DNA of 64,000 bases, taken from contig CM055877.1 in the NCBI GenBank assembly GCA_029582165.1, forward strand, positions 2,958,023 through 3,022,022, in the 5' to 3' direction. Positions 21,435-34,200 of the stretch are shown one piece after another. Source of the DNA: Portulaca oleracea. Taxonomy: Eukaryota; Streptophyta; Magnoliopsida; Caryophyllales; Portulacaceae. The stretch's first letter is position 1; each line of letters begins with the position of its first letter. A program made the translations under genes and the position numbers. The notes under the pieces were generated by a model, which saw nothing but the letters and a program-made list of their open reading frames with translations, was not told the origin of the DNA and made no database searches.

Positions 21435-22199
21435 TTAGTTTGTGGGATCAAGGTAACTAACTAAGCTTTGTTGTTGGTGATTACAATTCTTTTTGTAATG
21501 TAGCTTCTAAGCCAATTAAAGTAATCATGGAAGGGGAAAACATGGACCATTAGTTGAGTGTATTGTCTATATGATTCCTATATTTTACCATCTCCATTGC
21601 TAATACACAATTCTATTTCATCTTCATGTTGGTGCATATTTTTTTCTTAATATATTAGCATTTATTTATTAACTGGTAAAGTTTTTGAAAGTTGCTATAA
21701 AAAATTTAAATTTAATGTTTATTAATATTAATTTTTTATGTCTCATTCGCATTAGTTTGAGTTCCCCCTAAACTTACCTTACTTTAAAAGAAAGGTTTCT
21801 AAGAAAAATATTTTGTGCGTTTAATCTACTAGATAAAATGGCGTACAATGAATTAAATAGATGTCGAATCTTATTCCTTTGGGTTGAGACTCTTTAGTTT
21901 CGACTATTTCTAACTCCTACAAGCCTCTTAATTTATCTCACTTAAAATATATGATGAAAGTACAACAGAGCAATTATAGGAGTAAATTAGTACACCCTTT
22001 GTATTTATTGGAAAACTTAGCAAGATAAAGAATTCTTTACCTAAGCATGCTCTGGATTGTTTGAGGCACTTACGTCCAATGAAGCTTCTGGTTTTTGAAA
22101 GGGACAAGTTTTTGAGCTCTCCATATGTTGTAGTCTTGTAGATGTAACTGGTAAAACAGACTCTTCCAACTTCCTTGATCAATGAGTTTGTGTGCTAGT
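21435..22199. other. 3' flank of the DUF1191 gene
   Basis: Holds the expected 3' untranslated region and AT-rich intergenic DNA. No further gene seen. Confidence 0.4.
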
Positions 22200-24257
22200 T
22201 TAGTAAGTCACATAATCCATTGGTCTATGCTCGTGCGGTTCCCTGGAAGAGTAATCCAATTTTGGAGCCAATGTCTAAGTTGACCCCATCTTAGCTTCTT
22301 CTTAGATCCGAAAAGTGATCGAATTCGATTTGGGAAAAAGTGAGCCCGAGCCATCCGCTATTATTATCTCCGATGTGAGGGACCCTTAGGAATTATGTAT
22401 CATACTTCCTTTGTTGGAGAAGAGTTGTCCTCAACTCTTGGGGATAGATTTTATTGAAATGCATTGGTAGCCCATTGTAGGGCCGCTCCATAAGCTCCAA
22501 AATGACCATACTCATTACTCCACACTTCTTAAAGATTTAGGAGTTCTTGAAGAAGGTAGTGTGTTGATATTTAAAGTACCTCTTCTTCTCAATCCTAGCT
22601 CTCATGAGGTGATTGAACTCCTCAATATAGTCATCGATCGAGAATCCATGCCTGGGGAAGTGCGCCAAAGAGATCTCGGCATCCTCAACTCTGAAAGCAT
22701 CTTCGCAAGGGGCCAAACAAGCAAACCCAACACCATAACCATCATCCTTGCAGTAGAGCTCGGCGGGAGGCTTGTTTTGCGGGGGTATGGAACAAGGGAG
22801 GGAAATTTGAAATTTTTGTGGAGCTAAGGAACTCTCGACCTCATAAGGCTTGCTACCAAGAAAAGACAAAGCCAAAGGTTTCTTATCTCTACTAGGAGTT
22901 CTCTCTTCCCGTGTTTCACTCTTAAGGATGAGATTTCTCAACTCACTTCCCGCCCTGGGTATGTTTGTGTGGGTTAGGGTTATCGGTGGCTTCAAAGAAA
23001 GATGGAGGATGAGATTTTGGGAATACCCAAGCCAATGTAAAGGGACAACAAATTTGCATCGGGGTAGTGAGAGTGCATTAAAAAAACACCAACCAAGCAT
23101 GACTTTACCACTAACCACACCATCATAATCAACCTCCCTATAACTTGCAATATATCACTCATTCAACCTTAGTTTTTCTTTCAACATTTGCCACATGAGG
23201 ATTCCAGCAATTGAAAGCAACATTCCACACATCATACATGAACTACGTAATACCCAACTTCTTAAAACCACCCAACCGTCATACTAAGAATCCTTGCACA
23301 TAACCAATGCCTACAAATAATCATGTACGACACAGTCAATGAATTCTAGACTCTACATTCATCATTGAAATTATACTCATTGAGTGTCAATGAACATGAA
23401 GAGTTTAAAGCGCTAACTAGAATCAAGGTGCCATGAAGCTCAAATTTCTCACTAGACAACAAACAATCAACTAGATCCTTAGCATTCCACTCCAAGCATA
23501 AAAAATATTCAAATTTCAACATCAAATAATCATCATGCCAACAAGTAACATCAAACAACCAATGTCTCCCAAAGATCATGCATGATTCACCCAAAGACTC
23601 CACACCACAACATCCACCTAAATATGATTCAATGAATTTCATCAAGGAGGCTTTTATTACCTCACTCTTCACAAGAGGAGGAAATAGAGTGTGAGAGGAA
23701 GATCAAGGTCGATGTCCTCATCCTCCTCTTGGCATGGAGCTTAAACAATGTCTTCAATGGCCTCACAAGGATCAACGGAAGCTCCCTAGTTGGGCGTGAG
23801 ATCGATCTTTGCTTGCTCAACTTCTCCATGCCCATTAAGTGATGAAATTGACTCATGGTTAACCTCTTGCTTCCCTTATTGGATGTCTCATTTTCTTTGC
23901 AATGGAGACTTAAGAGATGAAGGATTAAATCTCAATCCTTCAAGTAATATTTGGAGTTGGAGTGCTACTTAGGAATCATTGAGTCGTTCAGCTTGTTGCA
24001 TAAGTTGTGTTATAGTGGGTTGGGGACTACAGTTGATAAGAGTCCATTCCAGGCGTTGTAATTGATGTTGAATCGCCACTTGATTATTCACCATCAATTG
24101 TGGGTACAATCAAACCAGTTTTGCATATCAAGAACTCGTTGCATGAGTTGAGTCATGGTAGGTTCGGGTGGGAGAATAAGGTGAGAGGGGGAAGTTTCTC
24201 TTACATCGTTTTGACTCAACGAAGAGGGCATTTTGAAGAGTTGAGGGACATGATCAT
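22200..24257 (-). other. Possible decayed retroelement-like region
   Basis: Less AT-rich than its surroundings and readable on - in pieces (for example 23118-22537, and PPEPTMTQLMQRVLDMQ near 24170) with many stops and frame changes. It looks like an old protein-coding transposon, but no domain was recognised, so the assignment is an inference from composition and broken frames only. Confidence 0.3.
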
Positions 24258-24979
24258 GGGCGGATCCAGGGGGCTAGGGGGCCATGGCCCAGTCCATGAT
24301 TGAAAAATGTTATACATATCATTTCTTGCAAGATGCAACCATTGTAGATCTTGTAGCTAAACGGTGTGGACTTGTTCTGTGTCTGTGCATGCGTGAGTTT
24401 GAATCCTCCCACAGACAAGTCACTCTTTTTTTCTTACAGCAAGTCATGCCCTATAATTTGCACACGCATCTTTTTATTGTTTGTTTTAGTTTTTTTTCAT
24501 TTATATATTATTAAACAAATATTTTTACTGCTATTTTTTGGTACTTCTATTTTATCATGTTTCTATTTTATCATGTTATCTATGTACTATTCTTTTATAA
24601 ATATTGAACATCACAACTTAACTTTCAAATTTTAATTATTATTCTTTTAAAAAAGTTCTATTTTTCTACATATTTTGTTATAAAGAAATGCAATTTAATT
24701 ACAAACATTCTCTTATCTATCAATAAATGAATAATTTTCTTTGAACAATGATGTCAATTCTATGAACTAGTTCATAATGATTACAAATAAGAGTAAATTT
24801 TTTTGCTGCTTCATTGATAAGTTAATATTTTCCTTATTTATTTTACCTATCAAATGTCGTTGTCAAATATAAAAAACATCATTACACGAAATTGACCATT
24901 GCTATTGGTTTGGGGTACGGTCAGTTCAGCGGGAGGATCGCCCTATGGCCCATCCTAACAAACTATTTTGGCTCCGCTC
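24258..24979. mobile_element. Possible non-autonomous element with GGGCGGATCC-type ends
   Basis: Left end GGGCGGATCCAGGGGGCTAG and right end TTTTGGCTCCGCTCC are approximately inverted. The GGGCGGATCCAGG motif with an AT-rich interior resembles a common plant repeat type. No coding capacity; borders uncertain. Confidence 0.35.
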
Positions 24980-26338
24980 CTGGATACAATGGGTTAAGGT
25001 AAAATGAATGGATGCGGCTTTGGGTTTTTTGTGGTTAATGGAATTTTGTAGAGTTTAGAGAGGCTAATTTTTTGTGGAGAAAAAATTGGGTGTTACCGGC
25101 AATGGGGGAAGCACAAATCAATGTTCAACCAATGTTCAAGCAACAACAACACTACCACAAGATTCACCACACAAATCCAAGCATCAAACTCAACAAACCC
25201 AACCTTCACACATCCATGGAGGTAGCACCAACATTTACCAAAACCCAAATTTCAACCACCAAGCTCTCTCCAATAACTCTCCCAAAATTGCAACCCAAAT
25301 CAACTCCAAAACAATTAATTTCTTCAAAATTCACTACCAATAACAATGGGCATGTAAAGCGTCCACTCAAGCAACAAAAATCACAACAAGCCCAACCAAC
25401 ATATGGCAACAAACACCGAAATACGAAAACAGAGAATTAATTTTTTTTTGGGCAGGTTCAACTTCGAAAATCAACTCAACACTCAACAAATACTTGGACC
25501 CAAAATGATAAAAATCATATCCCAACACTCTTAACACATCAAAGGGCAATTACTGTTCATCAAGCATCAAAATCATCCAAAATCAAAAAGAACAAATCCA
25601 AAACTTCAAGAACTTAAACCTCAAAAATTCTAGAAATTTTTTATCCCTCAACATGAGATCTAAACCTTTCTCTAATACCAAATGATCCGAAAACGACTAG
25701 GAAACCAAGATTAAATACCCAAGAATCAATAATCAACCTACGGTTTAAGAAAACTCCAACTTAGAACTCATAATTTTCAACCATTTTTAGGGTTTGAAGC
25801 ATAAACAATAAGAACAACAATAAAAATCACTAACCAGATATGAACAAGGATAAAGAATCTCACCACCTTGAACTAGGACCTTCTATGGATGTATAAAGGA
25901 GAACCACCAACACCCAAGAAGAGACCCAAAGAACTCATCATGATTGTGATAAAGAAAACACCACACAACCTCTAAAGAGAACACTCCACTAGCACCACCA
26001 TTGAAATTGATAAAGTAAAAATGAAGATTTTGGGGGAGGAAAGGGTTTGTAAACACTCCACTAGCACTACACAACCTCTAACGAGTACCAGAATAAATCA
26101 ACCACCAAAAGAGTGAACGGTCTAGCAGCAACGATATCGTCCTATCAACTACCGAGCCAGATTGCAAAAACGTCCACTAGTAGGGGTAAACATGTTCAAT
26201 TAGAGTAATTTTGAGCCGAATAATCAATTTTTTAATTCAAAAAATCGTGAACTGGAACCGGGTAAACCAATTTTTCTGATTTGGTTACCGGTTAACCAAG
26301 GTTAACCCATCAAATTATTCATATAAGATTACTAATCT
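24980..26338. other. Intergenic, nothing recognised
   Basis: A-rich sequence. A 122-codon frame at 25072-25440 is rich in Thr, Gln, Lys and Pro, as expected from base composition, and is not accepted as a gene. Confidence 0.4.
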
Positions 26339-26396
26339 ATACAATTACAATTACAATTACAATTATAATTACAATTACAATTACAATTATAATTAC

Positions 26397-26430
<34 letters not shown>
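26339..26430. repeat. Microsatellite (ACAATT)n then (AAT)n
   Basis: Imperfect hexamer repeats of ACAATT run into about eleven AAT units. Confidence 0.9.
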
Positions 26431-26431
<1 letters not shown>

Positions 26432-28047
26432 CCTTGACAGAAGGGATTCCTAGGATAGAGATTGTTGTTTACCTGGCGGAAAAAAAAAATATGGCTATAT
26501 CTATTGCTACTGTGCTATAATCTGAATGCAGCAGTAGGTTAACACAAAGAGAAAACATTTAAAGCAATGACTTAGCTAAGTGTTAATTCAATTAAAATTT
26601 ATCAAACTAATAATTAGGTCACTAATAAATGTCATTAAGGTACTTTGCAAGTTTCCCAAAGTATAGAACTTTACGATTTATAATATTGTGCTAAATTTTG
26701 ACATCTACTGGTGTCAACAACACTAAAAGGAAATATTATTAGTTGCCTCTACAATTTTGTATAAGTTGCTTTGCTTAGTCGGTGCTTTTTCATTGTACTA
26801 TTTTGCATAATAATTAATAATAAGGTCATTGTCTCATTGACATGCATGTACAATGCAATTTTTTTAGTGTCAAACAAATATAAAATTATTTGTTCTATTT
26901 CAATGAGATTTTCGGTTCGAAAATCGTAAACCATAACCGGATAATCTATTCATTCATTGATTTAGTTATTTTTTATAGATTCAATTTACTGGTTATAATT
27001 TTCCCTCACCTCTAACCACCAGACACAGATTTAAAACAGACTAGACATAACTGTTGTCGAACTACCTAAAATAATAAAAACTACCACTCTTTTGGCACCT
27101 CCGCATTCAACTCTCATCCAGCCTTGAAATTCGTCTATAGCCTAAAGTCAACCAATGACTTGTGTCGCATCCCCAAACACACCTAAATCGAAAGGAAATC
27201 AAACACTAAAAACGGAAAGATCGGACGAAACCATTGAATTGTTACCAACAACTGCATTCAATAGGAAAAAAACTCACATACTAGTTGCCACTCGCCACTA
27301 GACCCAGCAAAATTAACACGAGACTCTGAAAAAATCGAATCCCGACACGAATTGACACCCGACGGATGACCTGTTCCTGTCCCAAACTCAAAGAAAACCT
27401 TATTCGAAACCCGATTCGAATTAACACCCGAATGTAACTTGATTAAGATCTACACCCAAGTGAAACTAAGGCCCTGTTCTTTGGATTATCCAATCCAAAT
27501 CTTATACAATTTCACAAAAAAATATTCTTTCTAAAAACACAATTCCAAAAAAAAAATTCATATCAAATTAATCCAAACCTCATTTTATCCAATCCAAAGA
27601 ACATGGCCTAAATCAAATATAACCTGATTTAAAATAACGTTGTCTGAACCAATCCAAATAAGACTCACCCAAACTCAACTCAAACGAAATTTATTAATCC
27701 GACACCAACACAAATCGATTTCTGCCTAATCCGAACTGTATGTTTACACACCCGATCCTGAAATCTAGTTTTTTTTTTTTTTTTTTAGAAAGCGAAAACT
27801 AGTTATTACTGAAGCTTAGGGGGTACGCTGGACAGGGGAAACACTTTATGATTTATCTAACACCACTAATACTATTATACAATTATTCAAACCCTATTTT
27901 TTGATGCTGACAAAAAAAAAGTGTATTCAATTCAAACTTAGTAGGACCCATTTGCTTATCCTCTCCCCCTCTTTTAATTTCTTTCTTTTTAAAAGAAAGG
28001 GTACATTGTGGAAATTTCCGATATTGAACCCCGCCAGGGTAACGAAT
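26431..28047. other. Intergenic upstream of FZR
   Basis: No gene recognised. Contains a family C MITE (27470-27609) and a T-tract at about 27769-27786. Confidence 0.4.
27470..27609. mobile_element. MITE, family C
   Basis: Starts GGCCCTGTTCTTTGGATTATCC and ends GGATAAAATG-type mirror CCAATCCAAAGAACATGGCC. The near-perfect terminal repeats (GGCC.TGTTCTTTGGATT) make this the best-preserved short copy of the family. Confidence 0.75.
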
Positions 28048-28081
28048 TCTCCCGCAAAGTGAACGTTTTTTTCCCGGGAAA
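28048..28081 (+). promoter_or_regulatory. E2F-like sites upstream of FZR
   Basis: TCTCCCGC at 28048-28055 and the perfect palindrome TTTCCCGGGAAA at 28070-28081 resemble E2F sites (TTTSSCGS), 216-249 bp before the FZR start codon. In Arabidopsis the E2F-family repressor E2Fe/DEL1 acts on CCS52A2, so such sites make sense here. Motif match only. Confidence 0.5.
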
Positions 28082-28195
28082 ATTAACAGTTTTTACAAAA
28101 AAAAATTGCATCCTTTCCTTCAAAACAAAAATAAACCCCGTTTTCATGTTTTCCCGTTTTCCCTAATCTCACCAAATCTTCCTCCTTCTCCTCCA

Positions 28196-28199
<4 letters not shown>

Positions 28200-28237
<38 letters not shown>
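28200..28237. repeat. (CT)n microsatellite in the FZR leader
   Basis: About 18 TC/CT units 60 bp before the FZR start codon. CT-rich leaders are common in plant genes and support transcription on +. Confidence 0.85.
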
Positions 28238-28239
<2 letters not shown>

Positions 28240-28296
28240 GGGTTTCCAAATCCATCTACAATCCATCAAATTTTGCCCCAATTTCTTCAATCAATT

Positions 28297-31200
28297 ATGG
28301 AAGAACAAGATCCCAGTTCTTCATCACCCGCACCAGATGAAGCACCCACTCCATCGAAAATGGCTTGCCATTGCCCCTCGTTTGAACCCGCCACCCCATC
28401 TCGGCATATTGACCGTCTGATCAATTCCAACCACCATTCTTCATCCCCTTCCAAGACCATCTTAGGTGATCGGTTCATCCCTTCTAGAACCGGCTCGAAT
28501 TTCTCGCTCTTCAATGTCTCTTCTTCCACCCCTTCTTCTTCTTCTTCTTCTCCAAATTCTGGGTCCTCTGAATCAGACTCGCCTTACACTGCACTTCTTC
28601 GGGCCGCGCTTTTCGGGCCGGATTTTGGGTCGACTTTTCCGGGAACTCCGACGAAAGGGTCCGGTTCGTTGCGGCCGAATCGGAATATTTTCCGGTTCAA
28701 GACTGAGACCAAGCGGCCCATGCCGTCGTTGATGCCGTTTGGGCCGGATGATGAACTCCCTGGTGTTAGTTATAGCCCTGTTAAGACTCCTAGGAAGGTC
28801 CCAAAGACTCCTTACAAGGTAATTTTTGAGGGCAGATTGGGGGTTTTGTGAAAAGTTGCGTTTATGATTGTTGTTTTTTGTGCTAGTAGGTACTGAAATT
28901 TGCTGATTTTTAGGGGAAATTGATGTGATTGAGGAGTGGATTGTGTGGGTAACGTGGGTTTGTGGTGAAATTGTGTTTATAATTGTTTGCTTTTTGTTCT
29001 GAATGGATATGAAAGTTTCTGATTTGGGGGAATTGATGAACTTTTGTAAGTGGGCAAAAGGGGTTTCTTGTTTATGAAGTTGCATATGGGAAACTTGTTT
29101 ATTTGGACTGATATGGGCGATGTAATTGTGGAATGGGTTTGAGAACTTGCATAGGGTTGTTGTTTTCGACTACTGGCGGACAAAAATTTGTCTATGTGGA
29201 TTGAGATGTGTTCAGCTGTGCATCAGGTGAGTGTTGAAGTGATGATTTTTATTGATACGGCTTTGTTGTTTCGTGTGTATGTATTAGGTGCTGGATGCGC
29301 CGGCATTGCAGGATGATTTCTATTTGAACTTGGTGGACTGGTCTTCGCACAATGTTCTTGCTGTGGGATTGGGCAATTGTGTTTACTTGTGGAATGCTTG
29401 CACTTCTAAGGTAAATCCATAAACCTGTATCTTTTACGGGCAGGTTTTATTTGCTTCTTGAGAGTACAGGATGACTTGGTTGCCATTCTGGTGTGATTTA
29501 TGAAGCATTGAAATTAATTCCGGTTGCTTTTGTGGGGGTCTCCTGTGTTAATGCTTGATTTGTATCTGCATGAAGTTTAGTTTTTAATTTTTTGCTTGTT
29601 TGTGGTATTCATTATCGATGTTACTTATTGCCTGTATTGGGATGTCATGCATTGCAGGTAACTAAGTTATGTGAGTTGGGGATTGATGACACTGTTTGCT
29701 CGGTAGGATGGGCTCAACGGGGGAATCATCTGGCGATTGGTACGAATCTTGGAAAAGTCCAGGTAATTCATGGGTAACCAAACTCATGGTCATTGTAGGC
29801 TTGGAACCATCTAACTGTTGCTTTTTGTTGTTTAGAGAAGTACATTTGTGGCATTGTACATTCTTCAAAGTTGGTTTTCGTTAATTTTTGGCTCATTTTA
29901 TTCTAGATATGGGATGTATCTCTCTCCAAGAATGTTCGGACTATGGAGGGCCATCGCTTACGTGTGGGTGCATTGGCATGGAGTTCATCAGTGCTGTCAT
30001 CTGGTAGTCGAGATAAGAGCATATTACAAAGAGATATACGCGCTCAGGATGATTATGTTTCTAAATTAAGTGGTCACAAGTCAGAGGTATAGGCCAACTG
30101 CTTTACAGCACAACTGTTCTATCGTGATGCCTGTTTAGGTCTCATAGTACTGAACACGTCATATATTCTCACTTGACATTCTCGTGGAACATTATTGCCT
30201 GCATTTTGAGTGAAAAGAAGGTTCTTCAACTTTCCTTTCCCTTAAGCCTCTGTTTGGATGGATAATCTACTTATTTTCAAGAGATTATTCTAGCAATTTT
30301 TTTTAATAACAAAATTGGTTTAGAATAATTCTTTGTTTACTTTTTGTAGTTGGATTAGGTGAAGAGTGAGGGTAAACCCAACTTACCCCTTTCCAGATTA
30401 GAGCGTAGCTGCGTAGGATCTACTCTAGATGCCTCCTCTGCCTGCTGTTTTCTGATTGCATATATGCTATGTTACTCCGAAACTTCATTTTCCCTAACTT
30501 ACCCCTGTCAGACCCTTCAAACTACAGTTACAGTTTCAAAATTTCCTAAGTCGAGTATCCACATCCATGTTGGCCACCTATACTCGTGTCAGAGTAGCTA
30601 TTAATCCTGATATCTTTCACATTATTAAGAAGGGGACATGTTTTCCCATTGAAGTGGGTGGGGGTATAATTCTCGCATACTAAAAGTAAAAGTGGTTGCA
30701 TTCACATAGTAGTGACAGTGAAATATTCCCGTCAATAAAAAGGACTTTACTGATATGCCCACCTGGTTTGGTTCAGGTTTGTGGTCTAAAGTGGTCCTAT
30801 GATAGCCGTGAACTAGCATCTGGTGGAAATGACAATCGGGTGAGTTTCTTACAACCAACAAGCAAGAGCTGCTGTTCTGTTTATGGTGGGAATTTCTCAT
30901 ATATTGGTTGCTCTTCACAGCTTTTTGTATGGAACCAACATTCAACCCAACCTGTCTTGAGGTACTCAGAACATACGGCAGCTGTTAAAGCAATTGCTTG
31001 GTCACCCCATGCTCACGGACTTCTAGCATCTGGTGGTGGCACTGCTGATCGATGTATCCGTTTCTGGAATACAACCACTAACTCACTGTTGGCATGCACG
31101 GACACTGGCAGCCAGGTTAGCATAATTAAGTTCTGTTCTCTATCAATACTTCTATAAAAGACTTTTGAGTTCGATCAATGATAATGCTTTGAAGCTTTCT

Positions 31201-34200
31201 ACATCTTATCCGTAGTTACCTGTAGCTCTCGAGCCCCGCTGGACCTGTTATATTCATCCTTTCTTTCTAGTGTTCCTCGCATGCTCTCTCTAATAAGAAT
31301 ATAAAAAAGGGCGTGGCACCGTGAAGAAAAAACATTAAAAAATGCTGAAGACCAAAAGGCGGCATCCTTTGTGGTGCATTTTGTTCTTAGGCTCTGTTCT
31401 TTACTTTAAAGGGGTAAGGTAAGGTTGAATAGAGTAAGATTGGGTCTTTTAGGTAAAACTGGAAAGGTTGAGTGATGAAAATATGGGTTAAATTTGAAAA
31501 GTTACATCATATCCCGGCAACAAAATGGACATTGTAACACTGAATGAGTTTACCTTCACTAGAACTCTAGGGGCTAAACTTTGGTTAGACGCTCATGCTG
31601 ATTACAAGTATGAGTTTATCCTGCACAGTCTCTTGAATGGAAATTTGCTGAATGTGTCTTACCTTACCGCTAATGAGAAGCATAGAATAGCTCAATGGCT
31701 ATCTAATTTGATTTGGTCCACTGACTTTTTTATGGCATGAGACATTGACATGCACGTATAATTGGTTTCTGTGTCCTACCTTACAGAAAATGAGAAGCAT
31801 AGAATGTTGGACTGTTTCATCCCCATACTCTTGACTCCTGAGTATCATTTACAATGGAACATAACTATGAGGGTGTTTGGCCACCCAGCTTTTTGGGTAG
31901 CTTTAAGCTTTTTGAATAGCTTTTAGCTTTTTGACCAAGGTTAAAAAGCTACTTGAGGTGTTTGGTAAGTAGCTTTTTATATTAGCTTTTTGGACCCAAA
32001 AAGCTAGTTTTTAAAAAGCTAGTTCATGAAGCTTTTTGAGGTAGCTTTTCACAAAAAACTACTTTACCAAATACTCTTCATGCAATCAGCTAACCCAAAC
32101 AGCTAAAGTCAAACAGCTAATCTAAAAAGTGTTGAAAATAATTAGAAAAATCCAAATTACCACCTAACTTCACCTATCAAATTGCCACCCCAAATCTTCA
32201 TGGTCAAAAAATTCACCTCAATTATTTGCCTAACTTTTGAATATTTGTAACAATTTGTAGAAAATTAGGAAAAGAGGACGGTGGTAGGTGTTGAAGAATG
32301 GTGATGGAGGTACATTATAAATACCCTTTGTATGCATTCATTTGCAATTAATCCATTCGATAAAAATACATTCATATATACATATACTCATCCTCTCCCT
32401 CAATTACTTATCTAAAAGAATATTTCTTCCATAATCAAATTGTATATATTAATCCTATCTCTCCACAAAAATAACACCCCAATTTCCAACAGAGGTATCA
32501 GAGCCTTCTTAATCCAAGCCTGATTATTTACCCAGCCGTATATTATCCATCTCCAAAATCCAAGTCCCAACCTCACAACCCAACAATAACATAATGGCCT
32601 CAATCATCCCATCAAACACAACATTCAACTATGCCCCAAGCAATTGGGTGCCCATATTTGATGGCGAAAATTATCAAGTATGGAGCATCCAAATGAAAAC
32701 CCTCTTAATTTCTAATGGGGTATGGGATTTGGTTGAAAAAGGATATGAGATGCCACCACCCCAAGATGATGACAAAAAGGATGTTGCAGCAGCACCAAAA
32801 TCATCTTGGGATGATTCTAAACAAAAACAATTTGAAGAAAATCAGAGAAGGGATCATATTGCCCTCTCTTTAATTCATCGGGGAGTTTCTCCAACTACAT
32901 TTCCCCGAATTATGGCATCCATAACCTCTTATGAGGCTTGGAAAATTCTCAAAGAAGCCTACAAAGGGTAATTACCATCAAACTCCAATCCTTGTGGAAG
33001 GAATTTGATACATTACTCATGAAGGAGGAAGAGAACATAGAAATGATCTTCACTCGTGTCTCTAACATTATCAATCAAATTAAAATATGTGGGGACACGA
33101 TTGAAGACATTAAAATTATTCAAAAGGTTTTGAGATGTCTTCCTCCTAAATATGATCATATAGTGGCTGCAATTGAAGAATCTAAAAATTTATCTTTTCA
33201 ATAAATGAATTAATGGGCTCACGTCAGGCCCATGAAGAAAGACTGCGTAGGTTTTCCGAGCAGCCACTAGAGCAGAGCCCAGGACGAAGTTTCCTATCAC
33301 AAGAAAAATATGCAGAAGATCTACTGGAAAAATTCAATATGACCAACTGCAAGGAAATGGTCACGCCAATGGCAGTAAATGAAAAGCTCTCAAAGAATGA
33401 TGGCATAGAGAAAGTTGATCCATCAATTTATCGGAGTCTCGTCGGATCTTGGAAATTGGGGTGTTATTTTTGTGGAGAGATAGGATTAATATATACAATT
33501 GATTATGGAAGAAATATTCTTTTAGATAAGTAATTGAGGGAGAGGATGAGTATATGTATATATGAATGTGTTTTTATTGAATGGATTAATTGCAAATGAA
33601 TGCATACAAAGGGTATTTATAATGTACCTCCATCACCATTCTTCAACACCTACCACCGTCCTCTTTTCCTAATTTTCTACAAATTGTTACAAATATTCAA
33701 AAGTTAGGCAAATAATTGAAGTGAATTTTTTGACCATGAAGATTTGGGGTGGCAATTTGATAGGTGAAGTTAGGTGGTAATTTGGATTTTTCTAATTATT
33801 TTCAACAATTCCTATCTCACCAAAAGCTACTTTACCAAACACTTTTCGTGCAATCAGCTAACCCAAACAGCTAAAGTCAAACAGCTAATCTAAAAAGCTA
33901 TCAGCTAACAGCAGTATCTAGCTGGTTGCCAAACAAGGCCTATGTCAAGATTTTTTGCACTGCGTTGAGTCTGTGCAAAACATCAATGAAACGAACAAGG
34001 ATCTTGTGCAAAACATCAATGAAAAGAACAGGGATCTTTTGCGAAGCTTGCCTAGATTAGGAGCCACCTTGTTCTTTATGTGGCTAAGGTAGGGTTCGGT
34101 CAAATAAAATTGTGTATATTAGGGTAAATATTCAAGTTATTTGGTCAAAATTAGAAACTTGGGTGATGTGAAATTTGAGTATGTTATATATATGTTCTTT

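Larger units (their letters stand above)
32130..33807 (+). mobile_element. Rearranged Ty1/copia element with inverted LTRs
   Basis: LTR 1 (32130-32491) runs TGTTGAAAATAATTAG to CCAATTTCCAACA and is followed by a primer-binding site, GGTATCAGAGCC, of the initiator-Met tRNA type. Broken gag follows (32594-33290), then a short reverse-transcriptase/RNase H piece. Instead of a direct second LTR, 33449-33807 is the reverse complement of LTR 1 with only a few differences. The LTRs therefore point towards each other. No matching 5-bp target duplication (AAAAG left, ATTCC right). Confidence 0.88.
31871..33940. mobile_element. hAT-like MITE, family B, split by a retrotransposon (FZR intron 6)
   Basis: Left part 31871-32129 starts GGGTGTTTGGCCACCCAGC; right part about 33817-33940 ends GCTGGTTGCCAAACAAGGCC, inverted to the left end. 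In between sits a copia-type element. About 80 bp (ACTTTACCAAA to CTAATCTAAAAAG) are present on both sides of the insertion. Confidence 0.7.

Noticed and set aside
22537..23118. 193-aa - strand protein
   Set aside because: No domain recognised, surrounded by stops and frame changes; kept only as possible decayed retroelement sequence.
25072..25440. 122-aa Thr/Gln/Lys-rich protein
   Set aside because: Composition follows A-rich DNA; a second frame over the same stretch is also open, which points to base composition.
26339..26430. Short regular repeats considered as a CRISPR-like array
   Set aside because: Simple hexamer and trinucleotide microsatellites in a plant genome, without spacers.
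28273..28296. TTG start adding eight residues before FZR
   Set aside because: The ATG at 28297 gives MEEQDP, as expected for the family; upstream is a leader.
31525..31740. 71-aa frame in FZR intron 6
   Set aside because: Inside an intron, no recognised domain, and part of it is repeated just downstream (GAGAAGCATAGAAT twice).
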